Positions 1 through 7,475 of a stretch of 29,473 nucleotides of DNA are shown here, in pieces. The position numbers and the translations under genes are program-made. The notes below the pieces were generated by a model that worked only from the letters and a program-made list of their open reading frames with translations, searched no databases and had not been told where the DNA came from. How positions within the stretch are numbered: position 1 is the first letter of the stretch; the number at the start of each line of letters is the position of its first letter. This DNA comes from JAJYLM01 sp964547905 (GTDB lineage: Bacteria > JAMCPX01), in NCBI GenBank assembly GCA_964547905.1, contig CAZJPN010000086.1:1-29473 (forward strand). The letters are read 5' to 3'.

Positions 1-225
1 GGGCGAAGTGAAATTCTCAATAGTCATGAGATTGGAACTGCCGGGACTGAGGTTGACATAAGCCTCACCAACCAGTGATGCACCCTGATATGCCGGTGCT
101 GGTGTTGATGGCGCCTGTCCGCAGCGTGAGAGTAAGATTGCAATACCAAGAACCGTAATGGGTAATAAAAAATATTTTAATAGTCTCTGAAGATTTTCTA
201 TTATATTCTGATTTTTGCCTGTCAT
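1..225 (-). CDS. Exported or lipoprotein-like protein, N-terminal fragment
   Basis: This is a partial gene: 75 codons are open from an ATG at 225 to the window edge, so the C-terminus is missing. The start is preceded by a good ribosome binding site (AAAGGAA, about 9 bases upstream). The product has a basic and polar N-terminus, a hydrophobic segment at residues 18-33, then Cys35 followed by a Pro/Ala-rich linker (APSTPAPA), as in lipoproteins. The residue before the cysteine is Arg (LLSRC), which is a poor lipobox, so a simple membrane anchor or uncleaved signal is also possible. No family was recognised in the short remaining part. It lies on the same strand as the TPR gene upstream but has its own promoter. 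Confidence is high that it is a gene and low on its function. Confidence 0.6.
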   Translation of the reverse strand, partial: MTGKNQNIIENLQRLLKYFLLPITVLGIAILLSRCGQAPSTPAPAYQGASLVGEAYVNLSPGSSNLMTIENFTSP

Positions 226-334
226 ATCTATGTTATTTCCTTTCTTGTACGAAACTATTCGTTTACATTAACCCATTTTGCCATAACACAGAAAATCAAG
301 GCAGACTTCGTGTTTAAAAAATGGTTTGTCAAAT

Positions 335-364
335 TTTATATTCAATTTCTTTGGAGCTTGTCAA
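335..364 (-). promoter_or_regulatory. Sigma70-like promoter for the exported protein gene
   Basis: On the minus strand a perfect -35 box TTGACA (359-364) is separated by 18 bases from TATAAA (335-340, 5 of 6 to consensus). Transcription would start near 328, about 100 bases before the ATG at 225. The promoter sits just after the stop of the TPR gene (385), so the exported protein gene can be transcribed independently. The 226-384 gap holds no other recognisable feature and no clear terminator. Confidence 0.55.
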
Positions 365-384
365 GTTTTAGTTGGAGCAAATTC

Positions 385-1227
385 TTATTTTTTGTTCTTT
401 ATGGAATTCAGGAGTTTTTGTGCAAGGGGTTTATCATACATTACCCAGCCTGCACGGTATGAAGGGTTTTTGAAATTTATTACCTCTTCGAGAACCTTTC
501 TTGCCATATCATAGTTACCTTCACTTATGTACACCTTGGCCAACGTGGTAAGAGGCATTGTGTAATGAGGACATATCTTCAATGCTTTTTGGGCATATTC
601 GATTGATTTTGAATCGCTACCGCCAAATGCCCATGGTAATCTATAATACATCTCAGCGTATGATTCTAAAACAAATAATGATTTTGGATTCAATTCATAC
701 GCCTTGTTAAGGTACTTCGTAAACTCAGATAGAATGAGCAATGCTTTTAAAAAATTTTCACGCTCTGCCATCCTTCCTATGTTCCCGGCATACCAAAAAT
801 AACCGTCCGAGCCATTGGGATTAAGCTCGATTGCTTTCTGTGCCGCATTCTTACCTGCTTCATAATCCTTCAGCGCATCTGTATGATCCAGATTCGCAAA
901 ATCTCCCATCGTCAAATACGCCATGGCAATCCTATAGTATGCCTCGTACAATATAGCAGGTGAACTATTTTCCTTTATAATTTGATTGTACAAATCTATG
1001 GATTTCTGAATGTTCGATATATCTATGCCATAATTATAAAATACTCGATTTGCCTGTTCGATCGTGGCGGCATGTACGTTAAGACTAAAGACAAGCAATA
1101 GCACGAACCATAAAAGCCCAATAATAGTCCTTTGTGTTTTTGTATACGCCATAATTTTTATTTCCCGCTCCTTATTTGCTATTCGTTTAAACAAATTCAT
1201 AAGGCCGTCTCTCCCCTTACTACTCAC
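385..1227 (-). CDS. Secreted TPR-repeat protein
   Basis: The product is a tetratricopeptide-repeat protein likely to act outside the cytoplasm as a protein-binding scaffold. Counting from the internal Met at 1152, residues 1-28 form a good signal peptide (basic start, LLWFVLLLVFSL core, VHA cleavage site). Helical repeats follow, with TPR-like signatures such as AYYRIAMAYLTMGDF and the stretch around residues 200-222. The PWAFGGS segment near residue 173 resembles the TPR proteins associated with TRAP transporters (TatT type), but no TRAP permease is present here. The start is uncertain. The GTG at 1227 has the best ribosome binding site (AAAGGAG) and lies 3 bases after the preceding stop. 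The ATGs at 1200 and 1152 are alternatives, and 1152 gives the cleanest signal peptide. The gene is evidently co-translated with the membrane protein gene upstream. Confidence is high for the TPR fold and low for the partner. Confidence 0.75.
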   Translation of the reverse strand: MSSKGRDGLMNLFKRIANKEREIKIMAYTKTQRTIIGLLWFVLLLVFSLNVHAATIEQANRVFYNYGIDISNIQKSIDLYNQIIKENSSPAILYEAYYRIAMAYLTMGDFANLDHTDALKDYEAGKNAAQKAIELNPNGSDGYFWYAGNIGRMAERENFLKALLILSEFTKYLNKAYELNPKSLFVLESYAEMYYRLPWAFGGSDSKSIEYAQKALKICPHYTMPLTTLAKVYISEGNYDMARKVLEEVINFKNPSYRAGWVMYDKPLAQKLLNSIKNKK

Positions 1228-1230
1228 CCC

Positions 1231-3459
1231 TCACTCCTTTCTTCCTTTATCCACCTGCCCGATCCTTACCTGACTTATTGCAAGGCTGTAGGGATTCACA
1301 TCCGGGAAGCCCGCTTGCATGTAGAACGGCTCGTATGGCCCTTGTTCCGCATGCAGTACAATAGTGTTATCTCCAGTTGGCAGGTACACAGACGGTATCG
1401 TGATCTTGCCTACATTAGGCGGTACAATAGAAGATATATCAAGGTGTGCTATAAGCGTGGCATCAACAAACACATCTAAATCCGTTATTTTGGCAAATGG
1501 CCTGAACACAGAAAACTCAATCTTCACCGGACCACTACGCCAATGAGAAAGCCTTATCTCCGCATCATTGGACATCCATCTATAGGCAACACCATTTTCA
1601 TAATATCTGGGAGGATACCATCCATTCCCAAGATAAATGATCGGCTTGAAAATAAATTTATTATTATGTGGCACAAAGAACATAGCTATACCGCTGTTAT
1701 CTATAAACGGATGTCCAAACCCCTTCATAAGTAACTCATTGAGGGCTTTTTCAGTATTCCTATCAAAACTTGCAGATAAAAAATCCTTGTGCAGAATAAC
1801 AACAGAAACTTGATTATCGTCTAATGCCTCCAGCCCATATGATATATAGTTGGTTATAGGTCTATCAATGATATCACCATAACTCAGAGCCTCCGGCTCG
1901 CTGAATACCTGAAGCAATGGGTTCAATAGTGTAAAATCATCCGCATGATTCGGTGTCCTTGGTATATGCCCGTATACTATGGTCTTATGATGATAGGTCT
2001 GATAATACATGTAAATATATGAATAACCGACATAAGGAAGGTCAAATTCATTGCCAGACGGCAGTTCGTAAATAACCTTTATGTTTTGTTCGTGTTTTAT
2101 AGTTTTGTATACGGCAGGTATGACTGCATCGGATGTATTAAATGGTATGCCTGTAGTAACTTCAAGGGGTATAATCACAGACAAAAATATTGTAGCAACG
2201 ATACTGGAAACATTTCTACGCATCATCATAGATAAGCCTGACGCGACAAAGATAGCCAACATTAATTCTACACAAAGACTGTATCTATTTGGAAATCTTA
2301 AAAATTTAAGGATTTGTATCTTCCAAAATAAATAGTATGGCATAGGAATAAAATGATATGCATTATGAAAATTAATCAACACTGGACCATTTACTTGTAG
2401 ATAAGGTCCTAATGATAACAAAAAGGTAACAAGCAGAAAAAAGATAAACAAACCTTTAAATATCAATCTTGATCTGAATATGCCTATCAGGCTTAGTATC
2501 AGTACAACATAGCCTATAAAGTAATGTGCAATGGTTGGATTTAATTTGTTATCCGAATAAAATCTGCCCCACAAAAAATTGCTGTGTGTAGGTAAAAAAT
2601 AGCCAAGCAGGTCTTCAGAATAAAGTAACGCATCCTTTGACATAGTATGAGCTGAACTTAATCCTTCCACAGTCTTTACCATTGGAATATAAAAGAATGA
2701 GACAACTGCAATTGTTGTAATCCCTGAAAGAAAAAGCCCCCAGAATCTTTTTTCTGTAAAGATCGATGTCCGGTTAAACAACAAGGCATAGAGAATAAAT
2801 ACGATGGCAAAGGTGAAAAGGAAATATATGGCTATGTATGGATCCGAAAGTACAACCAGGATTGCAAAGCATGTCATAAGGATGAAATTTTTTATGCTTT
2901 GTGTTTCAATAAAATTCAAAAAAAACATAAGAAACAATGGTATAAATTCAATCGTCGCAAGCCCAAGCATACCGCTGCTCACAACGAAATGGTAAACGGA
3001 AAACGTGTAAACAACACCGCCTACAAATGCAGGCAGGTCATCCTTTATAAGCTTCCTTAAAAAGATAAAAGCAAAAAAACCTGATAATACAAAATGCGTA
3101 AGTATCAGGAGGTTATAGGTAATAAGATTACCAAATATGAATTGAAATGGTATGGAGCCAAGCTCGTTGAGAGGCGTTGACCACACCATCGGTATATTGT
3201 GCATGGGATAATAAATGGTATTGTTTATAAGTGGGTTTGTGTGAAGCGTGAAGATTGCGTATTTAAACCACCATATATCCCACAAAAACATATACGCATC
3301 GCCTCCGCCTATAACCCTGGTACTAAAATGCAGGATAATAGGATATGTAAAGATGATGGTAAGAATACAATAGAATATAAACGCTAACCATGCAGGAAGA
3401 TGATAATGCGTGTTTTCATCACGAACGGTTATGTAGCTACCTGTTAAAGATCGTCTCAT
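1231..3459 (-). CDS. Polytopic GT-C-like membrane glycosyltransferase (predicted)
   Basis: This is a 742-residue integral membrane protein with about ten or more hydrophobic helices in the first 430 residues and a beta-rich soluble C-terminal part (about 570-742). After the first membrane helix it has GGGDAYMFLWDIWW (51-64). An acidic residue in the first extracytoplasmic loop is the hallmark of GT-C lipid-phosphate-sugar transferases, so Asp54 is a candidate catalytic residue. The large size and C-terminal sandwich domain fit the poorly characterised bacterial PMT/RgtA-like or YfhO-like proteins. It may transfer sugars from a polyprenyl carrier onto a cell-surface acceptor; that is inference from fold, and no close named homologue is recognised. 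Its stop lies 3 bases before the GTG of the TPR gene, suggesting the two work together. The ATG is tight against its upstream purine run (GAGGA), and an in-frame stop lies just upstream. Confidence 0.65.
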   Translation of the reverse strand: MRRSLTGSYITVRDENTHYHLPAWLAFIFYCILTIIFTYPIILHFSTRVIGGGDAYMFLWDIWWFKYAIFTLHTNPLINNTIYYPMHNIPMVWSTPLNELGSIPFQFIFGNLITYNLLILTHFVLSGFFAFIFLRKLIKDDLPAFVGGVVYTFSVYHFVVSSGMLGLATIEFIPLFLMFFLNFIETQSIKNFILMTCFAILVVLSDPYIAIYFLFTFAIVFILYALLFNRTSIFTEKRFWGLFLSGITTIAVVSFFYIPMVKTVEGLSSAHTMSKDALLYSEDLLGYFLPTHSNFLWGRFYSDNKLNPTIAHYFIGYVVLILSLIGIFRSRLIFKGLFIFFLLVTFLLSLGPYLQVNGPVLINFHNAYHFIPMPYYLFWKIQILKFLRFPNRYSLCVELMLAIFVASGLSMMMRRNVSSIVATIFLSVIIPLEVTTGIPFNTSDAVIPAVYKTIKHEQNIKVIYELPSGNEFDLPYVGYSYIYMYYQTYHHKTIVYGHIPRTPNHADDFTLLNPLLQVFSEPEALSYGDIIDRPITNYISYGLEALDDNQVSVVILHKDFLSASFDRNTEKALNELLMKGFGHPFIDNSGIAMFFVPHNNKFIFKPIIYLGNGWYPPRYYENGVAYRWMSNDAEIRLSHWRSGPVKIEFSVFRPFAKITDLDVFVDATLIAHLDISSIVPPNVGKITIPSVYLPTGDNTIVLHAEQGPYEPFYMQAGFPDVNPYSLAISQVRIGQVDKGRKE

Positions 3460-3478
3460 TCCTCTTTCTCAAATTTCC

Positions 3479-3504
3479 GTCATTCCCATGAAAACGGGAA
3501 TCCA
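3479..3504. repeat. Single unit of a dispersed hairpin repeat
   Basis: A 26-base unit runs GTCATTCCC ... GGGAATCCA with ATTCCC (3482-3487) pairing with GGGAAT (3496-3501) around a short loop. The same unit ends, GTCATTCC and GGAATCCA, occur twice in inverted orientation at 10803-10867. It lies in the 80-base gap between the MFS gene and the membrane protein gene. Short hairpins of this sequence type are common dispersed intergenic repeats in many proteobacterial genomes. It is not a good terminator for the minus-strand genes because no T-run follows on that strand. Confidence 0.6.
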
Positions 3505-3539
3505 AATTTTTTATTCAATTCCCAAAACCAACCAGCTCT

Positions 3540-4853
3540 TTAACCCTTATTCTCGATCTTCGCCCCTGCTAACCTTCCATCCTCCAAGGCAGTTAACTTC
3601 TTACCTTTGGTTTCTGGAAATGCCCATATCCACAACCCGGCAAGTATTGCAAACAGAGAGGCAATGGAAATACCGCCGCCAAGCCCATAATATCTTGCCA
3701 CAATAACTATAACAACAGGTGTGAAGAACTGTACCCCTCTTGCAAGATTAAACGCAGTACCCATGGCGGTATTGCGGATCTTTGTCGGGAATAACTCCGA
3801 CATAATAGGTCCATACCCGCCGAAAAATCCTGTACCGAATCCTACCATAAACATAAAGGCAAGTATTATAGAGGGATAATGAGCAATTACGTTCCACATC
3901 AACGTAATCATAATAAGACCTGTAGCCATAAGGAATGCATAGATTGTAAATGCAGGTCTTCTACCCAATCTGTCCGCAACAAAGCCAAAGGTTGCATAAC
4001 CAATGAACCCTCCGGTTTGTGTTATAATCATCCATAAACCAGACTTTGTCATAGAGAAGTGCCTCTGTTCGTACAGATAACCAGGCAGCCATGCATACGT
4101 GAACCAGTATGCAGACATAATAAATATTGCAAGTAAAAGTGCCTTCAAAAAGGTTGCTATATACTCTGATGAAAACAGAGACATGAACCCGCTCCCGCTC
4201 TCCTCTTCAACAATAGCCCTTGATAATTTCCCGCTCTTTATGATGCGATTGCGTTCTTCCCATAGATCCGATTCAGGAAGCCTTTTTCTTATTACAATGA
4301 CCAATACAGCGGGTAATACAGAAACCATGAATGATGCACGCCAGCCTATTACAGGCGACAAAAACCCTCCAACCAATGCTGCAAGCGCCACGCCGACAGG
4401 CGCCCCGGTTTGCATGAATGCTCCGAACCTGCCCCGCACCTTCGGAGGGAACGTTTCACCTACATAGGTTTGTCCGGTCGCCCATTCACCTCCTACACCT
4501 ATGCCTGTAATAATCCTGAACAACACCAAAAAATAAAAGTCAGGAGCAAGACCGCTCAAGAATGTTCCAATACTGTACGTAAGTATTGTCCACTGGAGTA
4601 CGCTTCTTCTGCCATAGCGATCCGCAAGTATGCCGAAGATAATGCCTCCAATGGCGGTTGCAGCAAGTGATGTGCCGAGTATATAAGAGAGGTGTATATT
4701 GGATAGATGAAGCTCTTTACCGATGGGGATAAGGAGGAATGTATAGAGCGTAAGGTCATAAAAATCAAATACCCATCCTGCCCAGCTCATGAGAAGAATA
4801 TAATAATGCTCTTTTGTTGGAACATCGTATTCATTTAAAAGCTTGCCGTTCAT
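3540..4853 (-). CDS. MFS metabolite:H+ symporter (AAHS/sialate-like)
   Basis: This is a twelve-helix major facilitator transporter of 437 residues from the ATG at 4853. Early in helix 1 it has FDFYDLTLYTFL (acidic Asp30 and Asp33), as in the aromatic acid/sialic acid/metabolite proton symporters. The cytoplasmic motif A is GILADRYGRRSVL (74-86), repeated in the second half as VADRLGRRPAF. Helix 4 has RIITGIGVGGEW (113-124), and PES..W follows helix 6 (193-198). These point to uptake of an organic acid or sugar acid with protons across the inner membrane; the substrate cannot be read from sequence. An in-frame TTG at 4919 would add 22 residues, but neither start has a strong ribosome binding site. 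The ATG fits the family N-terminus better. The gene is divergent from the chemoreceptor-like gene at 4947. Confidence 0.88.
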   Translation of the reverse strand: MNGKLLNEYDVPTKEHYYILLMSWAGWVFDFYDLTLYTFLLIPIGKELHLSNIHLSYILGTSLAATAIGGIIFGILADRYGRRSVLQWTILTYSIGTFLSGLAPDFYFLVLFRIITGIGVGGEWATGQTYVGETFPPKVRGRFGAFMQTGAPVGVALAALVGGFLSPVIGWRASFMVSVLPAVLVIVIRKRLPESDLWEERNRIIKSGKLSRAIVEEESGSGFMSLFSSEYIATFLKALLLAIFIMSAYWFTYAWLPGYLYEQRHFSMTKSGLWMIITQTGGFIGYATFGFVADRLGRRPAFTIYAFLMATGLIMITLMWNVIAHYPSIILAFMFMVGFGTGFFGGYGPIMSELFPTKIRNTAMGTAFNLARGVQFFTPVVIVIVARYYGLGGGISIASLFAILAGLWIWAFPETKGKKLTALEDGRLAGAKIENKG

Positions 4854-4912
4854 ATTTTTATAATTAAACCTATTGATATGTTTTGACAAGAAAAAGGTTA
4901 AACCCCTCTTTA

Positions 4913-4940
4913 TTGACAAAAAATAAGTTTAAGATATGTA
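4913..4940 (+). promoter_or_regulatory. Candidate promoter for the chemoreceptor-like operon
   Basis: A perfect -35 box TTGACA (4913-4918) is followed after 16 bases by TATGTA (4935-4940), only a fair match to a -10 box. It lies in the divergent gap between the MFS gene and the 842-residue protein gene. Transcription would start at or next to the ATG at 4947, which has no Shine-Dalgarno sequence, so the first gene could be translated from a leaderless message. The -10 element is weak, so this is tentative. Confidence 0.3.
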
Positions 4941-4946
4941 TGTAAT

Positions 4947-7475
4947 ATGAAATTTAAAACACAGATAACTATAGCGAACTCGATAATAACAATTATTACG
5001 GTGGCTATTATATATTATGTAGCTATCAAGACTATAAGCTTTACAACGGAGACAATAAAATTTATTTCTATTGTTACGGTGTTTATCGTATTGATAGCAT
5101 TGATCATACAGTACCTCGCAAGCGTAAAACCATTCTCAATCATAAATGAGTTCGATGAAAGATCGAAAAAAAACTCACTGGATGAGAGATTTACGAAAAC
5201 AGCTTTTTACACTGCCATTTATTTCCCGTTTTATTTCATGGTTGTATCGGCAATACAATATTACTTCGCATCTATAATTTATTTTATACTCCTGTATGCG
5301 TTTTCGCAGGCAGGTTTTATTGCTGCCGTCAGGACTGCATTTGCAATAGTCAGTGGAGCGACAATTGCAAATATATTCCAATATTTCATCTACCAAAGAT
5401 TAACAGAACCTTTAACATTAAGGATTCAGGAACATTTAAAGGATATAGATATCAATCTGAAGAAAAGGGGCGGTGTTTTTACAAAGGTCTTTCTTAGTTC
5501 TTTCCTGCTTATATCGATCTTTTTGATATTTGCAAGTACTATCAGCAATCAGGTAATGAACAATGCACTCATGGCAAACGGAACAGCATCTTCGGAATTA
5601 GACCTCGCAACCTCTATAATAAGGGTAAATTCTATTTTATCCCAGGGCCTTTCTGCTGAACAGACAGCGTTAGAACTCTCCAAGATAAAATTGGGCAAAA
5701 ATGGTTATGTCCTTCTCATGGATGATGCTTACAATGACATTTTCAGCATATCCGACAATTATACAGGCACACTGCCATTAAAAATGCTCTCTAAAAAAGA
5801 TGTGTATAACGATCCCACCCTTGGTATCACCTTGATAAAGGAACCTATTAATAATAACCTGTACATGGTGGGGGTTTATTCATGGAGCGATTACGCAGGT
5901 ATATTGGCTAAATTCTCCAAATCGATCCACTGGTTGATTTTTGCGATTATCCTTTCACTTTTTATGGTCTCCCTTTACGTTTCATTGGATATCTATTTGC
6001 CGGTTAAAGCAATATCTTCGGCAGTAGAAAGGCTGAGACACGGCAATTTCTCGATTGCATCGGGATTGTTCGTCGAAGACGAAGCCGGCATAGTAGCCAA
6101 CAACCTCAGAAGAATCACCGAGGATATCAAGTCTGTTATCAAAACAATAAAATCAGCCAGTTCAAACATAGAGGATACGTCTGATAAAATGATGAATTCT
6201 GTAGACCTTACGAAAGAGGATATACTTATACTCGACAGAGAAATAAAAACCAATGCGGAGATTATCGCATCGGTACAAAAAACGCTTAACCAACTTACCG
6301 AATACATCGAAGGTTTGATAAACTCCGTAAATGATACGATCATAAATAGCGATAAGCTGCAGGAATTGGCAAACAACAACAAAAATATATTCTCTGGATT
6401 AAGCAGCTCAATAGATTCCAGTATCAAATCAAATGACAATCTAATCGCAACAATAAAAAACATACAGAAAAATATCGAAGAGAACTTGAACAATGCTCCC
6501 GAGATTAATTATGAACACATCAGAGATATTAACATGAAAAACGAAGAGGCCATAAGAAGTATAGGAATTATCATTGAATCGCTGATAGACAATACAAACA
6601 AACTCAGCATGGATATTAAAACAGATGAAAGCAACAAACGGAGAATAGATGATATTTTCAACAGTTCTCTTGCGATAGTTTCATCTCTGAACGATAACGT
6701 GGAGAGGATAGTAATCGACCTGAACAAGATAGACCTTGTAATTGATGATACAAACTTATTGGCTATGAATTCTGCCGTTATATCAGCTCAGTCTGGAAAA
6801 GCCGGTAAGGGGTTTGATGTTGTATCTGATGAAATCACAAAACTTGCAAATGTAACACAAACAAAAATTCTCGAGGTAAAAAACCTAACAGAACTTCTTG
6901 TAAAAGAAAAGGATACGATAAAGAGCAATATTTACGAAAAAAAGAAATTTATAGATAACCTGGACAACAAATTAAATTCTTACAAAGAAGAAATATCCGA
7001 TATAACTAACCTGATTCTCCATCTCAGGGAATCTTACGAAAACATTTTAAAGGTCATCAACAATCTGTCATCAAAAAGGGAGAAATTACTAACAGATGTA
7101 CTGTCCGAGAAAGAAATGCACCATTTGATAAAGACAAAATTCATTTATGTAGAAAAAAGTATATCCGATATGAATAAATATTCGGATGAGCTTAAAGATA
7201 CTATAGATAATATCTTTAAGAGATGGGGAGATTATATAGAAAACCTTGCACAGATTCCGGTGGAGATTTATACAATAAACGCACCTGCCAATACCATAAA
7301 CGGCTATATGAATGCCATCAAAACCAAAACGTCAGAAATACACGGTACACTCGATAGAATATTCGAAACTTCGAGACAACTCAACAAACAATTGGACAAA
7401 TTAAATATACGAGATGAGATTAGAAGTATATCGACCAATATAAACGAAGAGTCGAAAAGGTATAGAATAATATGA
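4947..7475 (+). CDS. Divergent methyl-accepting chemotaxis-like membrane receptor 1
   Basis: This is an 842-residue transmembrane sensory protein. Hydrophobic segments near 8-29, 37-59, 88-107, 109-149 (one or two), 180-199 and 327-347 frame an outer sensing domain at about 200-326. GKNGYVLLMDD in that domain resembles single-Cache domains. A HAMP-like linker follows (about 349-400; Pro352 and EDEAG). The rest is long coiled coil folded at a recognisable chemoreceptor hairpin, TNLLAMNSAVISAQSGKAGK (602-621) and GFDVVSDEITKLA (622-634). Aligned to E. coli Tsr, the nearly invariant tip residues F373, E385, R388 and E391 are replaced by Asp, Ile, Gln and Lys. The arms on each side exceed 200 residues, longer than common receptor classes. 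Normal coupling to CheA/CheW is therefore doubtful. Its stop overlaps the next gene by ATGA. No Shine-Dalgarno sequence precedes the ATG. Its role is unknown; membrane signalling is inferred. Confidence 0.8.
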   Translation: MKFKTQITIANSIITIITVAIIYYVAIKTISFTTETIKFISIVTVFIVLIALIIQYLASVKPFSIINEFDERSKKNSLDERFTKTAFYTAIYFPFYFMVVSAIQYYFASIIYFILLYAFSQAGFIAAVRTAFAIVSGATIANIFQYFIYQRLTEPLTLRIQEHLKDIDINLKKRGGVFTKVFLSSFLLISIFLIFASTISNQVMNNALMANGTASSELDLATSIIRVNSILSQGLSAEQTALELSKIKLGKNGYVLLMDDAYNDIFSISDNYTGTLPLKMLSKKDVYNDPTLGITLIKEPINNNLYMVGVYSWSDYAGILAKFSKSIHWLIFAIILSLFMVSLYVSLDIYLPVKAISSAVERLRHGNFSIASGLFVEDEAGIVANNLRRITEDIKSVIKTIKSASSNIEDTSDKMMNSVDLTKEDILILDREIKTNAEIIASVQKTLNQLTEYIEGLINSVNDTIINSDKLQELANNNKNIFSGLSSSIDSSIKSNDNLIATIKNIQKNIEENLNNAPEINYEHIRDINMKNEEAIRSIGIIIESLIDNTNKLSMDIKTDESNKRRIDDIFNSSLAIVSSLNDNVERIVIDLNKIDLVIDDTNLLAMNSAVISAQSGKAGKGFDVVSDEITKLANVTQTKILEVKNLTELLVKEKDTIKSNIYEKKKFIDNLDNKLNSYKEEISDITNLILHLRESYENILKVINNLSSKREKLLTDVLSEKEMHHLIKTKFIYVEKSISDMNKYSDELKDTIDNIFKRWGDYIENLAQIPVEIYTINAPANTINGYMNAIKTKTSEIHGTLDRIFETSRQLNKQLDKLNIRDEIRSISTNINEESKRYRII

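Noticed and set aside
326..514. 62-residue plus-strand open frame
   Set aside because: Overlaps the end of the TPR gene and the promoter on the other strand; no ribosome binding site or family features.
3479..3515. Rho-independent terminator from the hairpin and following T-run
   Set aside because: The T-run is on the plus strand, where no gene is being transcribed; on the minus strand no T-run follows the stem. Better explained as a dispersed repeat unit.
4857..4889. Minus-strand promoter for the MFS gene (TTGTCA and TATAAA)
   Set aside because: The spacing is 21 bases, too long for a normal sigma70 promoter.
5993..6493. 166-residue open frame antisense to receptor 1
   Set aside because: Ser/Leu/Ile-rich translation is the expected shadow of a coiled-coil gene; no family features and no ribosome binding context.
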